DNA of 64,000 nt from Streptomyces hawaiiensis (GTDB taxonomy: Bacteria; Actinomycetota; Actinomycetes; Streptomycetales; Streptomycetaceae), in the NCBI RefSeq assembly GCF_004803895.1, contig NZ_CP021978.1, positions 6,882,001 to 6,946,000 on the forward strand, written 5' to 3'. Shown one piece after another: positions 22,935-30,765 of this stretch. Under the pieces are notes generated by a model, which was not told the origin of the DNA, did no database searches, and was given only the letters and a program-made list of their open reading frames with translations. The position numbers and the translations under genes are program-made. Position 1 is the stretch's first letter. Each line of letters opens with the position of its first letter.

Positions 22935-24023
22935 CTATCCGCGTCGGGGAGGCGGCTGGACCGAGTTGCGGACCACGACATGGGTGCCCAGCACCAGATG
23001 GTCGCCGTCGGCGCTCCTGCGGCGGCCCGCGCCGCCCTCGCGCCGGTCGGCCACCGCCCGCAGCGCGACCCGGCCCATCTCCTCGTACGGCACGTGCACG
23101 GTGGTCAGTTGGGGCGTGAGCTGCGAGGCGAGCGGGATGTCGTCGTAGCCGACGATCGAGACGTCCTCGGGCACCCGCAGGCCCGCCGCGCGCAGCGCCT
23201 GCATGGCGCCTGCGGCGACCACGTCCGTCCCGGCCAGCACCGCGGTGAAGTCCGGCGTCTCGTGCAGGGCCGCCTCGACGGCCTCGTACCCGTGCTCGTA
23301 GTCGTACCGACCGTGCCGCACCAGCCCCGGATCGAACGGCACCCCGTACGCCTCGAAGGCCCGCTGGGCGCCCCGCGACCGGGCCTGGGCGGTGGTCAGT
23401 TCGGCGTGACCCGGCAGGACGAGGACGCGGCGGTGGCCGGCCGACAGCAGGTGGCTGGCCATCGCGTAGGCACCGCCCTCGTTGTCGTAGTCGACGGTCG
23501 TCGCCGGGACGTCGCCCTCCAGCGGGGGCCGGCCCACCAGGACCAGGTGCGAGCCGGCCGCGTCCAGAGAACGGGCGAAGCGGGCCATGCGCAGCTGGTA
23601 CTCGTCGTAGTCGTAGGCGCCGCCGAGCAGGATCACGGCGGCGACGCCCTGCTGGCGCATGAGGTTCACCAGCGCCAGTTCCCGCTCGGGGTCGTCGCCG
23701 GTCGTGCCGACCAGGGAGAGCCAGCCGCGCAGGGTGGCGGCGCCCTCGACGCCCTTCGCCACGTGGGCGAAGGCGGCGCCGGTGATGTTGTTGATGAGGA
23801 TCGCCACCGTCGGTGTACCGCCGCCGGCGAGCGAACGGGCGTGGGCGTTGGTGACGTAGTCCAGGTCCCGGACCACCTTCATCACCCGGCGGCGCAGCTC
23901 CTCCGACACCGGGTAGTTGCCGGACAGCACCCGCGAGACGCTGGCCACGGAGACGCCCGCGCGCTCCGCGACATCACGGATGGTCGCCCGGCCGGCGTCA
24001 CTCGTCGCCTTGCGCTGACTCAC
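22935..24023 (-). CDS. LacI-family transcriptional regulator 2
   Basis: This 362-residue repressor starts MSQRKATSDAGRATIRDV with the HTH AERAGVSVASVSRVLSGNYPVSEE, followed by the LacI core (GGTPTVAILINNITGAAFAHVAKG; C-terminal VSIVGYDDIPLASQLTPQLTTV). It is clearly paralogous to LacI-3 (37888-38946) over its whole length, including the V-S-x-V-S-R-V-L recognition helix, so both should favour AACCGGTT-type operators. The GTG at 24023 has AAGGAG 8 bases upstream. The open frame extends upstream through a minisatellite, but that part is low-complexity and is not counted as coding. Likely target: the importer-1 operon downstream. Confidence 0.92.
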   Translation of the reverse strand: MSQRKATSDAGRATIRDVAERAGVSVASVSRVLSGNYPVSEELRRRVMKVVRDLDYVTNAHARSLAGGGTPTVAILINNITGAAFAHVAKGVEGAATLRGWLSLVGTTGDDPERELALVNLMRQQGVAAVILLGGAYDYDEYQLRMARFARSLDAAGSHLVLVGRPPLEGDVPATTVDYDNEGGAYAMASHLLSAGHRRVLVLPGHAELTTAQARSRGAQRAFEAYGVPFDPGLVRHGRYDYEHGYEAVEAALHETPDFTAVLAGTDVVAAGAMQALRAAGLRVPEDVSIVGYDDIPLASQLTPQLTTVHVPYEEMGRVALRAVADRREGGAGRRRSADGDHLVLGTHVVVRNSVQPPPRRG

Positions 24024-24070
24024 CCTTGCGGCTCCTTCACGGTAGTGACCCGGTCCGTTGTGGTCCGGTT

Positions 24071-24193
24071 GTTGCGGTCCGGCCGGTGGTGGCCAGGGGT
24101 GTTGCGGTCCGGCCAGTGGTGGCCCGGGGTGTCGCGGTCCGGCCGGTGGTGGCCCGGGGTGTTGCGGTGTCCGGCCGGTGGTGAGACCGGGGT
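24071..24193. repeat. 30-bp minisatellite, four copies
   Basis: Units begin GTTGCGGTCCGGCC and end GGGGT. Copies are at 24071-24100, 24101-24130, 24131-24160 and a 33-base variant at 24161-24193; a fifth begins at 24194 and decays. Copies 1-3 differ at three positions or fewer. Confidence 0.9.
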
Positions 24194-24500
24194 GTTGCGG
24201 TCGGCGGCCGGGGCCGTGGACTCCGGGCCTTGGTGCGCCGGCCGTGGTGCCGCGGGCTCGGTGCGCCGGCCCGTGGTGTCTCGGTCCGCCGCGCCTCGGT
24301 CCGCCGTGGCCCGGTCCGTTGCCACCCGGCCGGCCACACGACGCGGTGGCGCCGGGCGGTCCGGCCCGGCTGCGAACCGGCCCCTCGCGGTCCCGACGTC
24401 TCCGACGCTCCCGGCCCGGACATTCCGGCCCGATCGAACCGACCGAGCCGGCCGCCGAGGCCACCGTGCGGAAACCGTATCCCATTGTTCCTCCAGGCTG

Positions 24501-24542
24501 GAGGGCCTGTGGACAACGGCATCGAGGGCCTGTGGACAACGG
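24501..24542. repeat. 19-bp direct repeat containing two DnaA-box-like sequences
   Basis: GAGGGCCTGTGGACAACGG occurs at 24501-24519 and 24524-24542, a 23-base period. Each copy contains TGTGGACAA (24508-24516; 24531-24539), the complement of TTGTCCACA, which is the consensus DnaA box of Streptomyces. Confidence 0.75.
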
Positions 24543-24567
24543 GCGTCACACCCCCGCCGTCCCGGCG

Positions 24568-25581
24568 TCACGCCACCCGCGCCAGATCCGCGTGCCGCAC
24601 CTCGTGGAGCGGCGGTACGCCTGCCGCCAGGCGCTCCAGTTCCTCGACGACGATGCGGCCGAGCCGCTCCAGTTCGTTGCCGAGGGAGCCGGCGATGTGC
24701 GGGGTGAGAAACACGTTGGGCAGGTGGTACAGCGGCGATCCGGCGGGCAGCGGCTCCGGGTCGGTGACGTCCAGCACCGCGTTCAGCCGGCCGGAGACCA
24801 ACTCGTCGGTGAGCGCCTCGTGGTCGACCAGCGCGCCGCGGGCGGTGTTGACGAGCACGCCGCCGTCCCGCATCAGCGCGAGCCGGTCGCGGTCGATCAT
24901 GTGATGGGTCGCGGGGATGTCGGGGGCGTGCACGCTCACGATGTCGCTGTGCCGGAGCAGGTCCTCCAGCGACAGCGACTCGGCCCCGAGGGCGGCGGCC
25001 TCGGCGGGGCTCACGTACGGGTCGTGCAGCAGGACGGTGAGGTCGAAGGGCCGCAGCAGTTCCAGCAGCCGGCGGCCCACGCGCGAGGCGCCGATGACGC
25101 CGACGCGACGGCCGAGGTTGCCGGTCGCCGCGGTCTCGGCCGGGCCCGGGTAGGCGTGGGTCCGGCGGAAACGCTCGCGGTGGTCGAAGGTGTCCTTGCC
25201 GAGCAGCAGGATCATCGCGAGCGTGTACTCCGCGACCGGCAGGGCGTTGCCCGTCACCGCGCTGGACACCTTGACCCCGCGTTCCCACAGGGCCTCGCCG
25301 ACCAGGGAGCGGACGGAGCCGGCCGCGTGCAGCACGGCGTCGAGCTTCGGGGCGGCCGTGAGGACACCGGAGTCCAGATGCGGGCAGCCCCAGCCGGTGA
25401 TCAGCACCTCGGCGGAGGCCAGGGCGGCGGCGCCGGCCGGATCGGCGAAGTCCCGCACCACCAACCCGGGATCGATGTCGGCGGTGCGCCTCAGCCGCTC
25501 CATCAGCGGCGGAGGGAAGAGCAGCGGGAGGTGCACCGGGTCCATCGCGAACACGGCCCGCGGCAGCTGAGGGCTGGGCAT
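24568..25581 (-). CDS. D-isomer-specific 2-hydroxyacid dehydrogenase
   Basis: This 337-residue NAD(P)-dependent enzyme interconverts a 2-hydroxyacid and a 2-ketoacid in the cytoplasm. The nucleotide-binding loop is VGVIGASRVGRRLLELL (GxSxxG variant of GxGxxG), and the catalytic Arg, Glu and His are seen in NTARGALVD, the DPEPLP region and FLTPHIAG. The ATG at 25581 has AGGAG close upstream. Its position between a LacI gene and two sugar importers suggests a role in sugar-acid catabolism, but the substrate is unknown. LacI-type palindromes lie directly upstream (25605-25628). Confidence 0.9.
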   Translation of the reverse strand: MPSPQLPRAVFAMDPVHLPLLFPPPLMERLRRTADIDPGLVVRDFADPAGAAALASAEVLITGWGCPHLDSGVLTAAPKLDAVLHAAGSVRSLVGEALWERGVKVSSAVTGNALPVAEYTLAMILLLGKDTFDHRERFRRTHAYPGPAETAATGNLGRRVGVIGASRVGRRLLELLRPFDLTVLLHDPYVSPAEAAALGAESLSLEDLLRHSDIVSVHAPDIPATHHMIDRDRLALMRDGGVLVNTARGALVDHEALTDELVSGRLNAVLDVTDPEPLPAGSPLYHLPNVFLTPHIAGSLGNELERLGRIVVEELERLAAGVPPLHEVRHADLARVA

Positions 25582-25604
25582 GACTCTCCTGGAGCAGAGG
25601 GACG

Positions 25605-25628
25605 GAAACAGTTTCAGAAAGCGCCTTC
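25605..25628. promoter_or_regulatory. Two adjacent palindromes before the dehydrogenase
   Basis: GAAACAGTTTC (perfect, 25605-25615) is followed one base later by GAAAGCGCCTTC (25617-25628). They end 24 bases from the dehydrogenase ATG, a position suited to repression. Confidence 0.5.
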
Positions 25629-25732
25629 TACCGTAGATCCGCAGGGAAGCGGTGGTCAATCGCCTGGCCGGGGCGAGCTTTGAAGGGGCCGACTCGGCAC
25701 CACTCCTGCGTCATCACTCCGCAGCGCGACTG

Positions 25733-25750
25733 TTTCCGGAAATCGATTAC
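25733..25750. promoter_or_regulatory. Overlapping palindromes TTTCCGGAAA and GAAATCGATTAC
   Basis: TTTCCGGAAA is perfect; GAAATCGATTAC has a perfect AATCGATT core. A similar AATCGATT core is found at 50101, upstream of the rhamnogalacturonan lyase. Confidence 0.45.
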
Positions 25751-25823
25751 TGCGGTTTCGGTGGCGGAGGGTCAGTCCCGGGCGGTCCGTCGTCGGCGCT
25801 ACGCAGCGACAAGGGGTCTTACG

Positions 25824-25835
25824 GCAACCGGTTCC
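25824..25835. promoter_or_regulatory. LacI-type operator GCAACCGGTTCC
   Basis: This 12-mer is identical to the one at 39011-39022 upstream of LacI-3. It lies 166 bases before the importer-2 lipoprotein start. Confidence 0.65.
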
Positions 25836-25912
25836 CGCCCCACAGTCTTTTCGAAAACTCGCTCAGGCTCTTGACGCACCATGCGGGCCGGATGAAGCTC
25901 TGCCCACGCACA

Positions 25913-25924
25913 ACAACCGGTTGC
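25913..25924. promoter_or_regulatory. LacI-type operator ACAACCGGTTGC
   Basis: A near-perfect palindrome with the AACCGGTT core, 76 bases before the importer-2 lipoprotein start. Confidence 0.6.
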
Positions 25925-26000
25925 CACAGCAACCCTCTCGGGTCGGTGTATCGACATCTGCCCGGTATATCGAACAGCAAGAGCAGGAGGTGGTGCGTTC

Positions 26001-27353
26001 ATGCACCCACGTGCTGGTGCATCCCTGAGCCGCCGCCGATTCCTCAGCCTCTCCGCGGGTGGCGCCGTGTCCGGCGCGGCAGCCCTGAGCGGTTGCGCCC
26101 TGCAGGTGTCCGACGGCGTGAGCGGTGGCTCGGGCGAGAGCGTCACCCTGATGGTCAAGCCCGAGGACATCGCACCGGAACTCATCAAGCAGTGCCAGAA
26201 GGACACCGGGATCACGATCCGGACGGTGCAGCAGGACATCACCAAGCTGATCGCCATGCTCACCGCCGGCAACCCGCCCGACCTGGTGCGTGCCGTCGGC
26301 GCCACGGACACGGCGTACTTCGCGGCCCGTGACGTGATGGAGGAGCTGGACCCCTACTTCGCCAAGAGCGGCGTTCTCAAGCTCGACGACCTGGACCCGG
26401 TCAACGACCTGTGGCGGTTCGACGGAAAGACCCAGGGCAAGGGCCCCCGCTACGGCATGGCGAAGGACTTCTCCCAGGACTCGATGTACTGGTACAACAC
26501 CGCGTCCTTCGACAAGGCCGGGGTCGACTACCCGGCGGAGCTCGAGCCGATCACCTTCGAGGAGTGGCTCGAGAACGCCAAGCGCCTGGTGCAGCGCAAG
26601 AACGGCCAGACGACCGTCTTCGGCGGCACCTACAGCGGGCTGACCCGGGCCACCCTCCTGACCGGCCTGACGGCGTCCGCCGGCGGAAACCTCTTCAGCG
26701 ACGACTTCTCCCGCGTCGACTTCACCACCCCCGAGGCGCGCAAGGCGCTGACCTGGTACATCGACTTCTGCAGGGCCAAGGTCGGGCCGAGCCTCATCCT
26801 GCTCGACCCCAACGGCTGGGACGGGCCCACCTACCAGGCCGGGCGCATGGCCATGTCGAACTCCGGCTACTGGATGGGCGGCATGATCAACACCGACAAG
26901 AAGCTGGCCGAGGTCTCCCGCCTCGCCCCCGCCCCGAAGTTCGAGGGCGGCCCCCGGCTCAGCCCCTGCCAGGGCGGCACCGGCATGTGGATGCCGCGCA
27001 AGGCGAAGAACAAGGACGCCGCGTGGCGGGTCTTCGAGTGGTTCTTCGGCGAGGCGCCGGCCAAGGCGCGCGCCGCCGGCGGCTGGGGCATTCCCACCCT
27101 GAAGTCCCTGCGGCCGCTGATGCCGGCACAGACGGAGTACCAGAAGCGGGTGCTGAAGGTGCAGGAGAACGAGCTGAAGCACTTCTCGGTGGTCGCTTTC
27201 AGCCCCTACATCACCGGCGACTCCTTCGATGCCCTGTTCAACCAGATCGCGCCGACCGCGATGAAGGGCGAGATGTCCGTCGACACCCTCGCGAGGCGCC
27301 TGAACTCGGTCATCAACGAGCAGATCAAGCGCGGTAAGGAGCAGGTGGCATGA
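26001..27353 (+). CDS. Sugar-binding lipoprotein of ABC importer 2
   Basis: This 450-residue solute-binding protein has an RRRF twin-arginine-like motif (residues 11-14), a hydrophobic stretch and a lipobox ALSGC with Cys at residue 32, so it is a lipoprotein probably exported by Tat. The mature sequence is of the family-1 extracellular solute-binding type, rich in aromatic residues expected in a sugar pocket (MYWYNTASFDKAG). AGGAGG is 10 bases before the ATG. It heads an operon with two permeases and polysaccharide-active secreted proteins, so its ligand is probably an oligosaccharide they release. Confidence 0.92.
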   Translation: MHPRAGASLSRRRFLSLSAGGAVSGAAALSGCALQVSDGVSGGSGESVTLMVKPEDIAPELIKQCQKDTGITIRTVQQDITKLIAMLTAGNPPDLVRAVGATDTAYFAARDVMEELDPYFAKSGVLKLDDLDPVNDLWRFDGKTQGKGPRYGMAKDFSQDSMYWYNTASFDKAGVDYPAELEPITFEEWLENAKRLVQRKNGQTTVFGGTYSGLTRATLLTGLTASAGGNLFSDDFSRVDFTTPEARKALTWYIDFCRAKVGPSLILLDPNGWDGPTYQAGRMAMSNSGYWMGGMINTDKKLAEVSRLAPAPKFEGGPRLSPCQGGTGMWMPRKAKNKDAAWRVFEWFFGEAPAKARAAGGWGIPTLKSLRPLMPAQTEYQKRVLKVQENELKHFSVVAFSPYITGDSFDALFNQIAPTAMKGEMSVDTLARRLNSVINEQIKRGKEQVA

Positions 27354-28348
27354 CCGTCGATCAGCTCTCCTCGGCCGCACGGCGGACCCGCTCGACGGTG
27401 ACCGCCGACGGGGCCCGGCAGGCAGGCCGGCCGCGGGTCTCCATGACAGCGCGCCGACACCGCGCGTTCTACATGTTCACCTCGCCGTGGATCATCGGTT
27501 TCCTGCTGCTGACCATCGTGCCGATGGCGTACGCGCTGTGGCTGAGCTTCACCACGTACGACGGCATCTCGCCGCACTGGACGTACGTCGGGCTCGGCAA
27601 CTACCGCGAGCTCTTCTCGGACCCCACGACGTGGGACTCCCTGGGGCGTGCGGGGCTGTTCGCGTTGACCTCGGTACCGCTGTCCATCCTCTCCGGACTC
27701 GGCCTCGCCGTGCTGGTCAACCGGCCCCTGAAGGTGCGGGGGCTGTTGCGCACCCTGCTCTATCTGCCGGCCGTGGTGCCTCCGGTGGGCGCCGGTATCG
27801 CCTTCAAGACGCTCTTCGACCAGAACTCCGGTGCCGCCAACGGCGTCCTGACCCTCTTCGGCTTCGACGCCGTGGGCTGGATGGCGGACCCCTACGCCCG
27901 CTACGTCCTGCTGATGACCGTGCTCTGGACCGCCGGAAACATCATGATCATCTCGTTGGCCGGACTCCAGGACGTCCCGCGTGAACTGCACGAGGCCGCC
28001 CGTATCGACGGCGCGAGCGCCTGGCGCACCTTCCGCAGCATCACCGTGCCGCTGCTGTCCCCCGTGCTGCTCTTCCAGACGGTGACCGGGGTGATCGCGT
28101 CCGTGCAGACCATCATGCCGCTGCTGCTGGCCCCGGTCGGCACCACGGGCAGCGTCACGACGGTCCCGCAGTCCAACTACCTCTACATGATGCACGTGTT
28201 CGCGCAGTACTTCGCGCTCGGCCGCTACGGCTACGCCTCCGCACTGCTGTGGGTGCTCTTCGTCCTGATCCTCATCGTGACCGGAATCATCTTCAAGTTC
28301 ACCTCCGGCATGGTGTTCTACAACGTCGACCCGGAGGCGAAGAAGTGA
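27350..28348 (+). CDS. Carbohydrate ABC transporter permease (MalF type)
   Basis: This 332-residue permease overlaps the lipoprotein stop (ATGA). Six membrane segments begin near residue 40 (FYMFTSPWIIGFLLLTIVP), and the EAA loop is ELHEAARIDGASAWRTFRSITVPLL. It partners the MalG-type permease that follows with a GTGA overlap. Confidence 0.93.
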   Translation: MTVDQLSSAARRTRSTVTADGARQAGRPRVSMTARRHRAFYMFTSPWIIGFLLLTIVPMAYALWLSFTTYDGISPHWTYVGLGNYRELFSDPTTWDSLGRAGLFALTSVPLSILSGLGLAVLVNRPLKVRGLLRTLLYLPAVVPPVGAGIAFKTLFDQNSGAANGVLTLFGFDAVGWMADPYARYVLLMTVLWTAGNIMIISLAGLQDVPRELHEAARIDGASAWRTFRSITVPLLSPVLLFQTVTGVIASVQTIMPLLLAPVGTTGSVTTVPQSNYLYMMHVFAQYFALGRYGYASALLWVLFVLILIVTGIIFKFTSGMVFYNVDPEAKK

Positions 28349-29208
28349 CCGCCACCAGTCTTCCCCCCAGTTCGCCGGTCCGCGTGAAGGTCCGCGTCAA
28401 CCGCCTCGTCCTCTACACGGTCCTCGTCGTCATCACCGGACTGTTCCTCGGGCCCTTCGGCTGGCTGGTCCTCACCGGCCTGAAGACCTCCGCGGAGACG
28501 GCCGCCGCCCCCGTGCACTGGCTGCCCACCCACTTCGAGTGGCACAACTTCGCCGACGCCTTCAACCTCGTCGACTTCCTCGGCTACGCCCGCAACTCCC
28601 TGATCATCGCCCTCCTCTACGCCACGCTCGTCACCCTCAGCTCCGCCTGGGTCGGCTTCGGCTTCGCCCGCCTCGACGCGCCCGGAAAGAAGTGGCTGTT
28701 CGGCATCCTGCTCGGCTCGATGATGCTGCCCCAGATGATCACCCTGCTGCCGACCTACCTGATCTTCGCGAAGCTCGGCATGGTCGATACGTACTGGCCG
28801 TGGGTGCTCTGGGGGCTGGCCGCGGCCCCGTATCTGGTCTTCCTCTTCCGTCAGTTCTTCGCCGGTCTGCCCCGTGAGCTGGAGGAGGCCGCGATCGTCG
28901 ACGGCTGCGGCTACGGCATGATCTTCTGGCGCATCTTCCTGCCGCAGTCCTGGCCGGTGCTGTCCGCGAGCTTCATCATCGCCTTCACCTGGACCTGGGG
29001 CGACTACATCGCCCCGCAGCTGCTGCTCTCCACCGACCGCACCACACTCGCCGTGGCCATCATGTCCACCTACGTCACCCAGGCCGGCTCGCCGATCACC
29101 AACCTCCAGGCCGCGGCCTCCGTGATGTACGTCGTGCCGATCCTGCTGATCTTCCTGATCGCCCAGCGCGGGTTCGTCGCCGGGATGTCCACGACCGGCC
29201 TGAAGTAA
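28345..29208 (+). CDS. Carbohydrate ABC transporter permease (MalG type)
   Basis: This 287-residue permease starts at a GTG overlapping the previous stop (GTGA). It has six hydrophobic segments and the EAA loop ELEEAAIVDGCGYGMIFWRI. No ATPase gene follows; energy coupling by a multi-sugar ATPase encoded elsewhere is inferred. Confidence 0.93.
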   Translation: MTATSLPPSSPVRVKVRVNRLVLYTVLVVITGLFLGPFGWLVLTGLKTSAETAAAPVHWLPTHFEWHNFADAFNLVDFLGYARNSLIIALLYATLVTLSSAWVGFGFARLDAPGKKWLFGILLGSMMLPQMITLLPTYLIFAKLGMVDTYWPWVLWGLAAAPYLVFLFRQFFAGLPRELEEAAIVDGCGYGMIFWRIFLPQSWPVLSASFIIAFTWTWGDYIAPQLLLSTDRTTLAVAIMSTYVTQAGSPITNLQAAASVMYVVPILLIFLIAQRGFVAGMSTTGLK

Positions 29209-29241
29209 CCCTCTTACCGAACTTCTTGCAAGGAGTTACGC

Positions 29242-30765
29242 ATGAACACGCCTCTGTCACGCCGAACCACCCTCCAGGCCGCCGGTGTCATCGCTGCCGC
29301 CGGCTTGGCCGGCAGCATCGCGGGCACCGCACAGGCCGCCGCGGCGGAGGAGAACGGCACCGCCGGTGACCGCGTGGTCATCCACCCGACCCTTCCGAAG
29401 GTGCCTGTCAACAACTCCTTCACCGTCAAGGTCCGGCCGCTCGGAGGCACCTGGCAGAAGCTCGGCGTCTACCTCGCCAAGCTCGCACTGATCGACGCGA
29501 ACACCGGCAGCAACAAGGCCCAGAGCTCCTCGTGGGCCGCCTTCGACTTCTCCGGCACCGTCGAGGTCGAGGTCACGTACAACCCGGGCGGCGGCGAGAA
29601 GGTCCGCATCCGCCCGGACTCGTACGGCATCAAGCCCGAGGTGCTCGGCAGCACCGCGCGCTTCACCCTGGACCGGCCCCGCAACCTGGTCGTCCAGGTC
29701 GACGACAAGATCTTCGACTGCCTGCACCTGTTCGCGAACCCGCTCGAGCGGAACGTGCCCACCGAGGGCGACAAGAAGGTCATGTACTTCGGGCCCGGTC
29801 TGCACACTCACCCCGACCGAACCCTGAAGGTGCCCACGGGCACCACCGTCTACCTGGCCCCGGGCGCCGTCCTCACGTCCAGCGTGATCTTCGAGGGCGT
29901 GGAGAACTGCCGGCTGATCGGCCGCGGCGTGGTCTACGACACGACCGGCGGCGCGGTCTTCGTCCGCAAGTGCGACAACGTCACGATCGACGGCGTCACG
30001 ATCCTCAACCCCCGGTACGAGAACATCAGAGTCGCCGAGTCCAACAACCTCACCATCAGGAATCTGCGCGCCTTCAGCCACCAGGGCTGGGGTGACGGCA
30101 TCCAGCTCTACTGCTCCGAGAACGTCACGATCGACGGCTGCTTCCTGCGCACCTCCGACGACTGCGTCGCCCTCTACACCCACCGCTGGGACTTCTACGG
30201 CGACACCCGCAACATCACCGTCAAGAACTGCTCCCTCTGGGCCGACGTCGCCCACCCGATCAACATCGGCGTGCACGGCAATTCCGACACCCCCGAGATG
30301 CTGGAGAACCTGCGCTACGAGAACATCGACATCCTCGACCACCGCGAGCCGCAGGTGACCTACCAGGGCGCCATCGCCTTCATGGTCGGCGACAGCAACG
30401 TCGTCCGGGACGTCAGGTTCGACGACATCCGCGTGGAGGACTTCCGCTGGGGCCAGCTCATCCACATGCGGGTCGAGTACAACCCGAAGTACAACACGTC
30501 GGCAGGCCGCGGCATCGAGTCCGTCTACATCAAGGACCTCAGCTACAACGGCAAGAACGCCGACCTCTCGATCATCGCCGGCCTCGACGCGGAGCACGCG
30601 ATCAAGGACGTCACCTTCGAGAACCTCCGCGTCAACGGCAGGGTGATCGCCGACAGCACGGGCAAGCCGACGTGGTACCTGGCCTCGGACGGCGTGCCCA
30701 TGTTCGTCAACGAGCACGTGACGAACCTCAAGTTCCTCACCACCGCCGAGGCGGCCGCGTCATGA
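29242..30765 (+). CDS. Secreted GH28-like right-handed beta-helix protein
   Basis: This 507-residue protein has a Tat-type signal peptide (SRRTTLQAAG, cleavage after AQA). After an about 130-residue N-terminal beta domain, the remainder is a parallel beta-helix of the polygalacturonase (GH28) clan. Repeated rungs include CDNVTIDGVTILNP, NNLTIRNLRAFSHQGWGDGI and ENVTIDGCFLRTSDDCVAL. The GDG...SDDC spacing matches the GH28 acidic residues, but the usual GHG is IGVHG and the exact activity is unclear. It lies 33 bases after the permease with AAGGAG before the ATG, so it is likely in the same operon. Possible roles: exo-acting pectinase, or hydrolase on another uronan. Confidence 0.85.
   Translation: MNTPLSRRTTLQAAGVIAAAGLAGSIAGTAQAAAAEENGTAGDRVVIHPTLPKVPVNNSFTVKVRPLGGTWQKLGVYLAKLALIDANTGSNKAQSSSWAAFDFSGTVEVEVTYNPGGGEKVRIRPDSYGIKPEVLGSTARFTLDRPRNLVVQVDDKIFDCLHLFANPLERNVPTEGDKKVMYFGPGLHTHPDRTLKVPTGTTVYLAPGAVLTSSVIFEGVENCRLIGRGVVYDTTGGAVFVRKCDNVTIDGVTILNPRYENIRVAESNNLTIRNLRAFSHQGWGDGIQLYCSENVTIDGCFLRTSDDCVALYTHRWDFYGDTRNITVKNCSLWADVAHPINIGVHGNSDTPEMLENLRYENIDILDHREPQVTYQGAIAFMVGDSNVVRDVRFDDIRVEDFRWGQLIHMRVEYNPKYNTSAGRGIESVYIKDLSYNGKNADLSIIAGLDAEHAIKDVTFENLRVNGRVIADSTGKPTWYLASDGVPMFVNEHVTNLKFLTTAEAAAS

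Larger units (their letters stand above)
24024..24567. other. Repeat-rich intergenic region
   Basis: These 544 bases between LacI-2 and the hydroxyacid dehydrogenase stop hold no credible gene. They contain a 30-bp minisatellite (24071-24193), decayed GC-rich repeats to about 24420, and a duplicated segment with two TTGTCCACA sequences (24501-24542). Confidence 0.7.
25582..26000. promoter_or_regulatory. Divergent control region between dehydrogenase and importer-2 operon
   Basis: No gene is seen in these 419 bases. Palindromes in order: GAAACAGTTTC (25605-25615), GAAAGCGCCTTC (25617-25628), TTTCCGGAAA (25733-25742) overlapping GAAATCGATTAC (25739-25750), GCAACCGGTTCC (25824-25835) and ACAACCGGTTGC (25913-25924). 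The density suggests control by at least two LacI-family proteins. Confidence 0.65.

Noticed and set aside
24071..24193. CRISPR-like array
   Set aside because: The units are directly abutting with no spacers and there are no cas genes, so it is a minisatellite.
24024..24539. Possible N-terminal extension of LacI-2 through the minisatellite
   Set aside because: The frame is open but consists of low-complexity Pro/Gly/Thr/His repeats, while a GTG at 24023 has a good ribosome-binding site and aligns with the family start.
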